From positions 170,985,386 through 171,049,385 of the forward strand of contig JBAIZL010000005.1 of the NCBI GenBank assembly GCA_036971475.1: a DNA stretch of 64,000 bases, written 5' to 3'. The position numbers were made by a program, and so were the translations under genes. The stretch is from Prosapia bicincta (lineage: Eukaryota > Arthropoda > Insecta > Hemiptera > Cercopidae). A model generated the notes under the pieces. That model saw only the letters and a list, made by a program, of their open reading frames with translations, did not search any database and was not told the origin of the DNA. Below are positions 1 to 19,000 of the stretch, one piece after another. The number at the start of each line of letters is the position of its first letter. The stretch's first letter is position 1.

Positions 1-229
1 TGCACGTGCTGTTTACACTACTTCGTAGACATTTTTACTTGGTCCATGCTAGTATACGTTGACGCATATGATTTTGAATGGCAAATTAAATGATAATAAT
101 AAGCGAACAGATGATTACAATAAGCGGCCTAATTACAATGTATTAATATACGTCCGTGTTTGTTTTTCAATGAAAAGATAACAATAACCGAATGATAACA
201 TTAACCATGATCACAATAAGCGGCGCCGA

Positions 230-231
<2 letters not shown>

Positions 232-310
<79 letters not shown>
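232..310. repeat. (TA)n microsatellite
   Basis: About 78 bases of uninterrupted TA dinucleotide. It abuts the terminal sequence of a pogo-like element at 311, which would need a TA target. Confidence 0.95.
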
Positions 311-313
<3 letters not shown>

Positions 314-430
314 TAATACCTCGACTTATGCTACCCCATCTTACTCGATTCCCAAGTGGTTTTAAACCATGCTGTCCGAGTTATGCAGAAACTGGCCTGT
401 CCTGAAAGAAAATACTAATGACAACTTTTA
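311..430. mobile_element. Solitary pogo/Tigger-type terminus
   Basis: The sequence starts CAGTAATACCTCGACTTATG directly after a TA tract. This is the standard look of a pogo/Tigger terminal inverted repeat (CAGTA...CC at a TA target). No matching inverted end was found to the right, so it is either a truncated element or one split by the LINE that follows. The end coordinate is a guess. Confidence 0.45.
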
Positions 431-439
431 TAGCTCATG

Positions 440-2950
440 AAGAGAAAATATTTTCAATCGGCAAGGACCGATTGACATTGATATTTGGTTCAAATACAGC
501 TATACATAGGTGCATCCTACCATATATTTTATATACACATCCTACCTCATTGTCTAGTTTTGAACCGTCTGTAAAAATAGTTACAATATGATGGTGGGTT
601 CGATAAATCTCTAGAAACTCTTATGATATATAACTTCAGGAGTGTTGTGTTTTATGTTCCTAGACAATGTGAAATCAAAATTTAGCATTTTAATTATCCA
701 TGTAGGGATGTAGCACAATGTTCATTTGAATATAGGTGAAAGTTCTAAATATAAGTTGTTAAAATTCACAACATTCTTATTCCGAAAGGAGCAGTCTAAC
801 GTTGACGAGCATTGTAACGATCCTCGAGGTAGTTATCAAAAACTGCTTTTGAATGCAGAATTTTTGGGTTTGCTTCGAAGATCAGTGTAATATGAAACTT
901 GAAGCATTTGACATCGCAATGAAAGATATGGCTTCAACGAGCAGGCTAGAGATTATGCTTGATCTAAAAGCATCAGTAGCAAGTTTAAGGCCAGAGTGAT
1001 GTATTGAATCAAGGAGTTTAAGAGCCGTAGGTTAGGAAGATGAATAGGATATACAGCCATAATCTATACGCAATCTTATGACGGCACGATAGAAATGGAG
1101 CATACAAGTTCTATCTGCTCCCCAATTAGTACCACTAAGGACTCTCAACAAATCCAATATCTTGTTGCATCGAGTGCTCAAATCATGCACATGTGTTATC
1201 CATGACAGTCTTTTATCAAACAAAAGTCCCAAAAACTCACATTATCCGCGGTTGAAGCCACATACCATCAAGATAAAGAATAGGTTCCTGGTGTTGCCTG
1301 TGACGACTAAAAGCTATACACTGGGTCTTCAAAACCGAAAACTTAAAGCCCGTAGATTTGGTCCATTCCTGCAATCCATTAATTACCATTTGAAGGAACC
1401 TTTCCGTTGTAGCCATACTTCGAGCAGCTACATATATACAAAAATCGTCCACAAAGAGAGAACAGTGGACCGGAGGCTGTAAGTTTGAAGTGACACTGTT
1501 AATGGTAACGGCAAACAGTGTCACACTCAGAACCCCACTCTGCGGCACACCATTCTCTAGTTCGTAGCTAGAATATGTGCCTCCAAGTCGTACACAGAAA
1601 TGCCTCTTATTCAAATAATTCTTAATAAATGCAAGAATGTTACCTTGTATACCCCATGATTTCAAAACGTTCAGAATTCCTCTTCTCCACGCCATATCAT
1701 AAGCCTTCTCAGGGTCAAAGAAAACAGCGATGAGTGTTTGTCGCAAAAAAAGGCATTTTGTATGGCTGACTCCAACAAAACCAATTGGTCAACTGATGAC
1801 CGTCCTTGTCCGGAACCACATTGATCAATAGATAGAAGTCCTTTAGTTTCTAGGTACTGAACAAGACTTCGGTTGACCATCTTCTCCAGTAATTAGCACA
1901 AACAGCTAGTTAATGATATTGGTCTGTAACTACTGGGACTGGTTGTTTTCTCTTCCTTGTTTCAAGAGAGGAATTACTGTCGCTTCTAACCAAGCATCAG
2001 GAAAGCTGTGCTCATCAAATATATGGTTGTATATTCGAAGAATTAGTTTTGCCGACGGTGGTAGATTTTGAATTATGGCGTATACAATATCAACCCGGTC
2101 TGGAGTTAAAATCTTCATTGACGAGGGAGCTGACTCTACTCCTTCAATTGAAAAAATTCAATTTAAACTAGAATTTCCAAACAATCCAATGGTGAAAGGT
2201 AAAGCTTCCTGTTTAAACTTGTAAACCTGGAAAGCGCCTTGTACGTAGCTGATGATGAATATTTGGAAAACAATGACCCCAGTACATTAGCAATTTCCTC
2301 ACTGTCAGTGGTTAGGGTTCGGTCCAGATGGCTTAATGAAATTATTGGCATTGAAATGCATGTGCCAGAAACGGATCATATTTTTTCCTAAACTGTAGAT
2401 GGAGCTGTTGTTCTTGAGATTATGCCAATTTACTGTTACGTCTACTCTGCCTAAAAATTTTCCGAGCTTTAATACAGAGGATTATATAGTTCTCCAGATT
2501 TCACTCATTAGTTGTATCTTGGACTTTTTTAAAGCTTTTCTTCGAAAGCAAAGGATTTCAGCGCACTCATCATTCCACCACAATACAGGTGGTCGTCGTG
2601 GTTTGGATGATGTTTTTGGAATTGCCTTTCCAACAGCATTCAAAACAGTTTTTGTAAATGAATTTACAATGTCATCAATAGGAGTCAGGTCATCCATGTC
2701 CAGTGATTCAAGATCTTGTGAAAAATATTCCCAGTAGGCTTTTTTCAAGATCTAATGGGGATGTCGAACAAAACAGGATGAGGAGTAACACAAAGAGATC
2801 TCAATGAGTTTATGATCGCTACTATAGAAATCAGGTAAAACTGACCATGACAGTCTTGTAGACATTGACAAGTCAATAGCTGTCCATAAATTTGTAACAA
2901 ATTTAAGAAGCAATTTTTAAGGGTCCGCAAGGACAAATTAGTAATTCAGA
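440..2950 (-). mobile_element. Degenerate non-LTR retrotransposon (Jockey/X-element type)
   Basis: Minus-strand remnant of the ORF2 of a LINE, read in several broken frames. From high to low coordinates one sees: the C-terminal part of an AP-type endonuclease ending in an S-D-H-K motif (about 2880-2790); the linker with WWNDEC (about 2560-2600); reverse transcriptase with a DPEKAYD motif, GVPQSGVLSV and the catalytic F-V-D-D box (1237-1746); the thumb region with RLRIDYGC (1032-1232); and the start of an RNase H domain with F-T-D-G-S-K near 560-590. Stops and frameshifts separate these pieces, so it is dead. It lies in the last visible ATE1 intron, same strand as the gene. The family is clear from motif order; the exact clade is inferred. 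Confidence 0.85.
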
Positions 2951-3814
2951 GGGTTCTCGACAAAAGCAAGTTTGAAAACCCCTGCTTTAATACTGCTATA
3001 AAAAATGTAAAAAGCTTCAGGGTGTAAAATCAAACAAACACACTATTGTCAACTATAAGTGTTAAGTAGAATTGAAGGAATATCCCCTCTGCACACATTC
3101 TACACACTCTTACGATTAAACAAACTTGTGTTAAGTGGTTTATTCTTTAACTTTCTTGTTGCAATAACCTTCATTGCAGTTCATTTCTATTGGTTTTTTT
3201 TTTAATGGGATATTTTTGTACTGGGGTTAGGTCTCACAGACTGTGCTAGAATAATTGTTTAATAAATAATTTCTGTTGGTACCAATTAAGCTAAGGACTA
3301 CCAAATACAGTTGATAAAGAATTTTTTTAGCAACTGTTTCAGATATCATGAATTTTTATTACAGTTAACAATCCATTTGAAAGCAATTTGTAATAAGACC
3401 ACATACTTTCAACAATTTATTAGTTAAATGGCCCTAATGAGAAACTATTGTTTGAAATCCTCTAAGCACACAGAAAACAAACAGAATGTGTTTCAAAGAA
3501 AAATAGAAGTTCTTAAATAAGTTTTTTTTTGCGCGAACAATATATATTTTTCTATAAAGCAAAAAGAACAAAATAAGTGACAAATAAACACCAAACAAAT
3601 CATATACTAAAACTGGATGTTATAATTTCATTGCAAACACTTTAACGAATTTAGTCAAAATAATTTTTTTTCAATGATTGTTTTGCAAACATTCTAACAT
3701 AATTTACAATTTAGGTTTTCTTCCCCTTTAAATTTTTAATTGATATTGATTTCTATTAACTAGAAATATGAATCTGGAATAAAACACAAATTTTACAACA
3801 TTTAAAAACCTCAC
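2951..3814. other. ATE1 intron 4, no feature seen
   Basis: AT-rich sequence between the LINE remnant and ATE1 exon 4. I see no open frame, repeat or splice-like exon that I can support. Confidence 0.5.
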
Positions 3815-10404
<6,590 letters not shown>

Positions 10405-10839
10405 TTTTTTACAAGTAAAGTATAACCAAAGTTTTAAAACATAGTGCTATTCTGATATATTATGTCAGCTCATAGATTACTAAATTTTATATCATCTCAA
10501 AATCACTCTGTGCTTAGATTGACGTAACCGAATGTACTATATACTACATCAATACATATCTGAAAATTATTACACAAATAGGTATTTTAAAATTCCTTAT
10601 CTTGAGTATTATAATTTGCATACATACATATTCCAATTTGTTACATAATTGAGTTTTTAGTTATGATGAACATTGTTCTCAAAAACACAATGCCAATTGA
10701 CAAGTCCGATCGGAAATATTGAACATATTGGTCAGTTTTGCCCTTTCTACATTATTGAGTATGTGTGGACTTGTCAAGTGACACAGATGAATTTTAATTA
10801 GAGCGTTGTTTAAAAAACAAACGTTTGTTTCGTATTTAT

Positions 10840-11120
10840 ATTAGTTTTAAATTTGAATATAATTTATTCATATGACGCTACCGAGGCGGATACTACAATT
10901 ATCATTGCAGTTGCTGGTATTCAGTTACGTATTTGTAGTCACAGCCAAAGAAGGTTTTTGGTTAGACCAGTTCTTGTACGAGGCAGAAAAAAGTATTCTA
11001 CGGTTGAATTTTTGAAGAGTTTAGTGTTTTATAATATTGATCAGTTCAAGTTAAAATACAGATGTGACATTGGCTTTCAAAAATTCATTAGAATACAAAA
11101 TACTATTAAGATGTTTTTTT
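10840..11120 (+). pseudogene. PIF/Harbinger transposase N-terminal fragment
   Basis: A frame of 95 codons includes QRRFLVRPVLVRGRKKYST, then a Leu-rich stretch and GFQKFIRIQNT. This is the N-terminal pattern of insect Harbinger transposases (R-R-R-F-W-V-R-P...Y-S...F-x-N-F-x-R-M). It stops in a poly-T tract and the DDE catalytic part is missing. It sits between two host promoters. Confidence 0.55.
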
Positions 11121-12223
11121 TTTTTTTTTTTAATATATAAAGTATGATTGTCCAGAAAATAATTTAAAAAAGACACGTCATTCAAACAAGCTATTCCAAT
11201 AAGCTAACCCCTTGCAGTAATGAGGCTTTTTTTCTGGAAATGGTGATTCCTATGCTTCAAAATGCTATGAAGCATGACCGACTCTACTAGAATCGGTATG
11301 TATAAAGCCATTTCCAGCATTGCGTGACAAATGAACAAAACAAAGATATTCAACAATCGATTAAGTAGGGCTCGACGAGTTTCAGACCGAGACATTGGCT
11401 GCAATTTAATTACATAAATATTTAAGGAATATAAAAATATTTACATCCCCGTTGAGATGTTAGGATACTTGTAAATACTTGTTCGACAATGTCGATCAGC
11501 ACCAATCGCCATAGTGTGAACGTAGCTTTAATATTATAGAAGGGTACCGTGTTTACATCTACAAACATAGACCATTGCTAGAAGCTGTGAGGTTGTGAGT
11601 GGTTCTGTACTTGAATCAAAAGAAAATTATTGATTACTCTGTGTTTTTTTCCTTGTCAGCATTCGGGGATGTAGCATTCACTTTGTTTTTTCCCGAAATG
11701 TTATAGTTCTATTTTCACTGCACAGTTTTACTACAAATAGTATATAAGTCTAAACGTCCTTGTAGATGAAGTGACACACACACACAATATTCCAAAATAT
11801 TAGATATGATTTATATATGATTCTATCTAGTAACATTCAATGTGCATACATTTTTAATTGTAAACACAACTAAGTACTTTTGCTATCTATCACAATACCT
11901 ATTTAATTGTGTTGAATTTTGTAGTCCATTACGTTAGGTGAATCTTAATTTATCACTTTCACAATACAAGTTTAATGATAATCACTAGTTTATTAAAGTT
12001 CGGTTAGTCATAGACTATTGTTAAAGTGATTATTTAATTGTATATTAAAATTGCATAATTGACAACCTGCCTGTAAAAATATAATTTATTTTAATTCCTC
12101 TAATAATATCTGTTATTATTATCATTGTATTAAGTATACAATTCTAGCGTATTATTGAACAGATAATTTTGTATAATATTTTTTCTAACCCAGTACAATT
12201 GGTCAACCTGCGATCGGCTGCTT

Positions 12224-12240
12224 GGTTACCCACTGTAACC
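12224..12240 (+). promoter_or_regulatory. X-box-like inverted repeat (possible RFX site)
   Basis: GGTTACCCACTGTAACC is a perfect GGTTAC/GTAACC inverted repeat with a 5-base spacer. Read as an RFX X-box it is GTTACC-CAC-TGTAAC, one mismatch from GTTRCC-N0-3-GGYAAC. It ends 31 bases before the ZC2HC1A start codon, where functional X-boxes of ciliary genes usually sit. Confidence 0.4.
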
Positions 12241-12270
12241 ACAAACACAACATAACACCAATCTGAGAAG

Positions 12271-12289
12271 ATGGCAGAGGCACTTAAAG
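12271..12289 (+). CDS. ZC2HC1A: ZC2HC1A exon 1
   Basis: ATG plus 16 bases, encoding MAEALK and the first base of codon 7, then donor GTAGGA. It is too short for an ORF search. It was chosen because its phase fits exon 2 exactly and the family begins with a similar short acidic leader before the first finger. Confidence 0.8.
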
Positions 12290-14544
12290 GTAGGAAAATT
12301 TTGAAATTTGATTTTTCGTAACTGGATTTATAAAGTTTTGATTTGTCTAAATACAAGTTATTATAAAAGTTTTTATTTTACGATAACATTGCATTGAATT
12401 AACTACATCACATGTCATTCAACTTAATAAAAATGTTAGAGGTTTATATCAGGTGTTAATAATTTAGTGAAGGCCTAGCCTTGAGAATAATACACCTGTA
12501 TGGTCCTGTCACTTATTTAACGTCTTCTGCTAAATGATTATTTTAATACGTATTTTCTTTGTTTAAAAGATAAATATTTTAAGTAGCTTCGTTTCTATTA
12601 AAAAATATTCACCCATTCTTATTCTATAAAAAATTTAATTTGAAACACCTATAGCTTATACTTGAAAGAACAAGTAGGAGGAATTCCTACACATATTCAA
12701 AGCATACAATTATACCTAAATATGGAAACTTGGCATTATCCTTTCAAAATACATGCAGAGGTTTCCTCAAGTTTTCAGTATAATATTTATTTAGCTATCG
12801 TTTTGCACTATAGCAACAGTGATAATAAAATAAAAGTTTATTTTTCTAAAATAATTTTTATCCTCTTGAAATTCAATTTATTTTTGTATTTCTGATACAA
12901 AATTTGTACAGCCTATGGGCAAAAGGAACTGTTATTCTCAAATAGATATTATCAGAAAACAGTATACTTTAGTATACATATGTAAAACAGTATTTATATT
13001 ATGTAAGAAACCACTTCAACAAAAGTTGAATGAATAAAAAATAAACAAACATTATTTATACAATTTAACACATTAAAACATAAACACTGCATTATGTAGC
13101 ACTATTTAGTAAGTGCTACAATATAGACAGTTATTTACATATTAACATATATTTAAGTACAAAGTAGTTGTACTATCTGGATATGGAAATAAATAGTATT
13201 ATATCGGTTTTCAACATGCATATTTTAGGTTTGATTACCTTTAGGAATAATTGAGAACAAAATTTGCAAGAAGTTATATTGTTAAATATAATTTTTAAAA
13301 CGAATATGAGCATATAATAATTAATAACAAAATTAAATGATATTATTGATAAAGACTTCATCAGGTAAGATTTTTTTACATATGTAATTTAAAAATATGT
13401 TCTAAATTTAAAAAAATATTTTTTATGTATGTTATAATGGTTAAATTTTTTTAATTTTTATACTGACTTAAAGAATGATAAAACTACAGAACTAAAATGT
13501 AAACAATATTTTGTATGTTGGAACAAACAATTTGTTCACAGTTGATACACATCAAATCCGAGAATTTTACCATGATACATAGGCTGCCAAATAATCCTGT
13601 AGTTGCTGTTTAAACAACCAGTTATATTTTTAGTTAATTGAATAATGTAATAATTTAAATCTTTAATAATATAAATTTACTTTATAATTGCATCTTTAAA
13701 GATTATAATCTTTAATAATTGCATCATTTACTCTTATACAAGGCAAAATAATAGACATGTGGTTTGGTGTTAACACTTTAAATGGTTTTCATTAATGGTA
13801 ATACGTTTTGATTAATGGTTTTAGTTGAAAAATCGTTTATCTGATATTAAATGAGATGAAATTTAAAAAGAGTATTGAGCATTTATTGCCAAAGGAAAAA
13901 CTAAGTCAAGGTTATGAGAGTTTAATCTTAAAAAACAGATTTAAAAAATTTCTGTGATATGCTTATTTAAGATAAGTGTTTCCTAGATTTCCAAAATTTT
14001 TGGAAAATATATTTAATACTATTTCATGGAAATGCATCAGCAGAGAGAAGTTTTTTTTTAATAACAACTTTTTAATCGGTAATTTACAAGAAGACTCTTT
14101 AATTGCACTTCGTAATATTCATGATGCCCTTCATTCTGTTGGCGGTGTCGACAAAGTTGAAATTACCAAAGATATGATGACAAGTTTTTGTGGTGCTTAC
14201 AGATAAAAAATTGCTTTAAAGAATAAGGAGAAGAGAGATATGAAAGAAGAAATAGATAGACATAATGCAGAAGATAAACTCGAATAAATACAAGCTAAAA
14301 AATTAAAACTAGTTGAAAGCAGAAACTGAATTAATTGTTAAATAAGGAAGAAGCAAAATATAAAAAACTTATTAAACAATCCTAAAACTTGATATGTTAC
14401 ATTAATTTTATAACTTTAATGGCATATTTAAAAAGGTAAAGAAGAAATATTTGACTTAAAATGAGTTCAATTAAAATATTATGGATAAACATATTGTAAT
14501 AAGTAAATCATGTAAGAACAAAATACAAATCTGTAAAATTTTTC

Positions 14545-14600
<56 letters not shown>

Positions 14601-15968
14601 ATTATAAATCTAATATCGTAATTCTTATTTTTAAACATCCTGAAAAAAAATATCTATCTGGGAATCCTTGAAAAACCCTGAAATTTAACAATTGAATTTT
14701 GCTAGACACCCGGATCTTTAATAATCAAAAAAGAAAGTGCTGCTATAGGCAAGTGTAACATACTAACATATGTTCAAGTGTTTTTAGTTAAATTTAGAAG
14801 TTAAAAAATTTAATTATAAAGAAATTATTTCAAAGAAAAAAGTATTCTTTTCCAATTAAACAAAATAAAACCCCAACTAAGAAATCATGCTGCAGTTTGA
14901 TATATGAGCTTAGGAGATTATTCTAGATTAAACTCGAGATGCTAAACTAATAAATAAAATATTATCCTATTACCTAAGTAACTAAAACTCTTCAGATGTT
15001 GCTATATTGATAAACGTATTTAATATCATTAATGTTCAGAATGACAGACATTAGTTTTTATTTTTTAATGTAATAAGTTGTAGTTTAATTTCTTTCAATT
15101 ACTTGTAAGTTTTATTTAATTGAATTTTTAAAGGTCCCTCACCTATTAAATAAGTAATATTTTGTGATTTAGTAGTGCAGACATCCATATTCGGGGTATG
15201 TATATTAATTTTGACTGGATGATGTGTTGTGTGTGCAATGACAGCCAAACTTAATGTTTTAATAAATACAATTTCTTAATACTTGCAGTTTTTGTGTTGT
15301 ACATCTTGAGGTTTTTGAATAAATTACTCTTTCTTGTATTAGCTTGGCAAAAAATCACTACTTACTGATTTATTCAGCAGACCAGGTGTGTTGTGTTGGT
15401 GTGACGGTTTCGTCAGATACTCACAGCATTGAATAATGCACTGACCTAGTGCAAAGCTCGTTTGCTGAGTAAATCAGTGACTAGTGGTTTTTGCCAAGTT
15501 AATACAAAAAAGGGGAAATTTTTTAATAATTCTAAAGATTTGTCTCTTTGTGGATATAAAGGCTGTAGGCATAATTGAGACTGAGGTAAGTAGGATACTT
15601 TTTACTACAAACATATTTCATGAGATTTTTATTTAGTTATATCTGTTTTAATAATTTAAAGTATTGGCTGTACTCTTTGTTTAAGAATTTTCAAATTCTA
15701 GTCCCATCAAAAAATTGTGCATTTTGTGAAACCTAACATGTTTGTTCTTCGATATAAGTCTCACAGTGTTTAATTTTAAGTAGGTGTAGCTGAATAATAA
15801 TACTCAACAATAACAATAATTAACCTATACATTTAAACATTTTAAAATAAAAACTTGTTGAATTTATGCATAACTAATCTAAATTTATTAAAACATTCAT
15901 GTGTGTGGAGCTCTTACACACACATACATACACACTCTCAAACACACACATACACACCCACACACTCA

Positions 15969-16008
<40 letters not shown>

Positions 16009-19000
16009 TGCACACACATTAAAAATTCCAGAAATATAACAATCAAGCTACAATTTATTGCATTAACTACCTAAAAATAATTGACTTATCATAACTGAAC
16101 AATATGAAATATACAGACAATTTAAATTATGCTTAATACACATCCTTGACACCTACTTACATTACAATTTACTTACTTTTTTTAAAAATTAATTACCTCT
16201 AAAATCTCATAGAACCATCTGCTATAATCTCCCCATCTTTTGATCTTTTAAAACCCACTAGGTCAGATGCATTAGATCTGAGTCAACAAAGTTACTTATC
16301 TTCCGAAATTGCTATTTTTATTTAAAATCAATATAAGTACTATTTTTCAAAATAATGCTATATGTGAACTTGTTAGTGTAAATTTCAAAAGTTTTCTTCT
16401 TATACTTATTGTATAAAAACATTTAATATACAAGAATATTTTATTTCAAGTAGAACAAAAAGTATATTTCATATGTTTTACGTTTTTTAGTTTGTAGTTT
16501 TTAACTGAAGGTTTAGTTTTTAGTTTTAAACTTCATATGTTTTTTTTAGTATAGGGGTTGTTAAATATTACGTTGCATTGAGAAATAGTACACAGCATTT
16601 TATTTCTTAGTCAAGTATTTTTTCACTCTTCATTATCATATGTGTGTGTTTGCTTGGTGACATTGTTTTATTGGTGTTTGAAATTTGTACAATATAATCA
16701 CAGAACAGAAATAGCACTTTGATAAATAAAATACAACATTCACAAATTAAATCTAAAAATAATGTTGCACAAAAAAATAATGTACAGGGTTTGGCAATAA
16801 AACCTCCCTAATTTTAAGAGGTAGTTGCAAACAAATAAGACATACAGAAAACATACCTTTATTGGTGAACAATGAATATTATGCCATTTTACATTACTTT
16901 GTTTTGAAAATTACATCTGCTAAATGACGTTCTCCATTGTTGATACATTGTCGAAGTCTTTCCCAAAAGTTTTTCAGAGATTTTGTGTCTTTTCTCTTAG
17001 AATGGCTGCCACTTCCTGGGTGATTGCCTCTTCAAGTGCTTGCAGATTTGTGGGACGATGTTTGAACACTTCAGTCATTAATTGTCCTCAAAGGAAAAAA
17101 TCCGAGGTGACAATGTCACCTCGCAAAGAGACAAGATGTCCATGAAACAACTCCCTCAACATTTTCATAGAAGGCTGAGAAGTGTGAGATGTGGGTCTGT
17201 CTTACTGGAACTAAACTTCTTGCTCTTCATGGTCTACAACAAACTGGTTTAGACGAGATCGGAGGAAGGTCTCTATCATGTGTTAGTAACGATTCGAATT
17301 AATCGTTTTGGCCACCTTCTTAGAAAAAAAGTACAGCCCCCACACAAAACATTTAGCAATGGTGCACCAAACTCACACGAAGGCTATGTAGTGGTCATTG
17401 ATGAAGTCCTAAAAGTTGTAGCGAAAATACTGTTTGTTTACATTGAATGTGGGCCTCATCCGAAGAAATAAACAAAGCCCCAGGCGGAATTTTCTGAAGA
17501 ATTTCCTCACACACTGCTCTGTGAATTTCAAAATCATTCTCACGTAATTGCTGGGTAACCATCATTTTGAATGGGGGCATATATTAAACTCTCTATGGAG
17601 AATTCTTCTTACACTCCTATCGGATAATCCCAGTGCAGCTGAATGTTTAAGTGCTGGACACCTTGTAGATTGTTAGACTGATTATATGCGCCACATTTTT
17701 TGGAGTTGTTGCAGTCCTAGGTAGGTCAGTTTTATTTTTAGGGCTGAACCTGTTTGTCTAAAGTTTGACCCCCATAGTTGATTAGTTTTCCTATCAGGAG
17801 TAAGATCATGTCGGCCAAGTTCGAATACGAAATCGCTGAGTAGCAATCACAGAACCACTGTTACTAATAAATTCCTCTGCAACAAACACATGTTGCTCAC
17901 CAAGCCAAGCCAAGATGCACGTTGAAAATGACACGTACACCGCTTTTGAACAATACCCCCCACATCAGTGTTACCACTACAACTCACACAATAGTTTCTT
18001 CAAATACGGGAGGTTTTATTACCGGACCCTGTAGTTTAGAGCTATAACTCAACAACATAAAACATTTTGACAAAAAAAAGACAAACTGAAACCAAGCTAA
18101 ACCATTCACATACAAAGTTATATTACTTCACAAAACCAAGAAATAATAATCATTATTAACAAAATGTAACCTACAACACAACATAACACCTTTAACATTA
18201 GAATCTTACACACTATCATACCTATCTAATGGTGAAACAAAATACTCATAAACAACATATTTTTGTTATGTCACAACAGAAATTAACTTTCTGAATTCCG
18301 ACAAATTAATAACTTGTCATAATTATTTCTCATATGGTAACTGGTTAATGCCTCCAAAAAATAACCAGGTATACCATGTCCAGCATATCCTTTAGAAAGG
18401 ATGCTTTCTAAAATCTATTATTCAGGTTTCTATCTTAAAGCATTGTGCTGAGGAATATAACTAAGAGAACAGTTTTAATGAAGTGATTAATTATAAAAAG
18501 ATCAATAACACAAATTTACCATATTATTTTATGTTCCTTTTACTACTTTTATAAAATAAATACTGTTTCAAAGAATAGATTGCTGGTTAATTATTATTAT
18601 TAAATTATTGTATGGAAAGCGGGTTTCTACAAAATAAAAAATGTGTGTGTGTGTCTATACTAGACTAAAAGGAGACACTTTTTATTTTATATTCTAATTT
18701 TTAACACTAAATGTTTTTGGTTGAATATTTCCAGAAAATGATATTGAAATTCCATCCATCTTGTTGCCTTGTGTTGTGTGCAATCGAACGTTCCGTCCTG
18801 AAGCTTTAGCAAAACACGTGAAAGTATGTGAAAAAAGTTCAGTTAAAAAAAGAAGAGTATTTGATTCTTCTAAGCAACGTATTCAAGGAACTGAACTTGC
18901 AGAATTTTTACCAGTACTTCCATTAACTAAGAAACCAGAAAAATCACCAGTTAGGAAAATTCAGGTAGGAGTTGGTATACATTTTCTTGAAAATGAAATA

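Larger units (their letters stand above)
10405..12270. promoter_or_regulatory. Shared region between divergent ATE1 and ZC2HC1A
   Basis: The 1.87 kb between the two start codons must hold both promoters and 5' UTRs. TGACGTAA at 10520-10527, about 115 bases before the ATE1 start, resembles an ATF/CREB-type site. An X-box-like site sits close to the ZC2HC1A start. A Harbinger fragment lies in the middle. Transcription start sites cannot be read from sequence alone. The minus-strand frame at 11204-11404 is unassigned. Confidence 0.5.

Noticed and set aside
11204..11404. Minus-strand frame beginning MQPMSRSETRRALLNRLLN
   Set aside because: The Arg/Leu-rich start could be a Harbinger N-terminus or an ATE1 5' exon, but no motif decides it and the neighbouring Harbinger piece is on the other strand.
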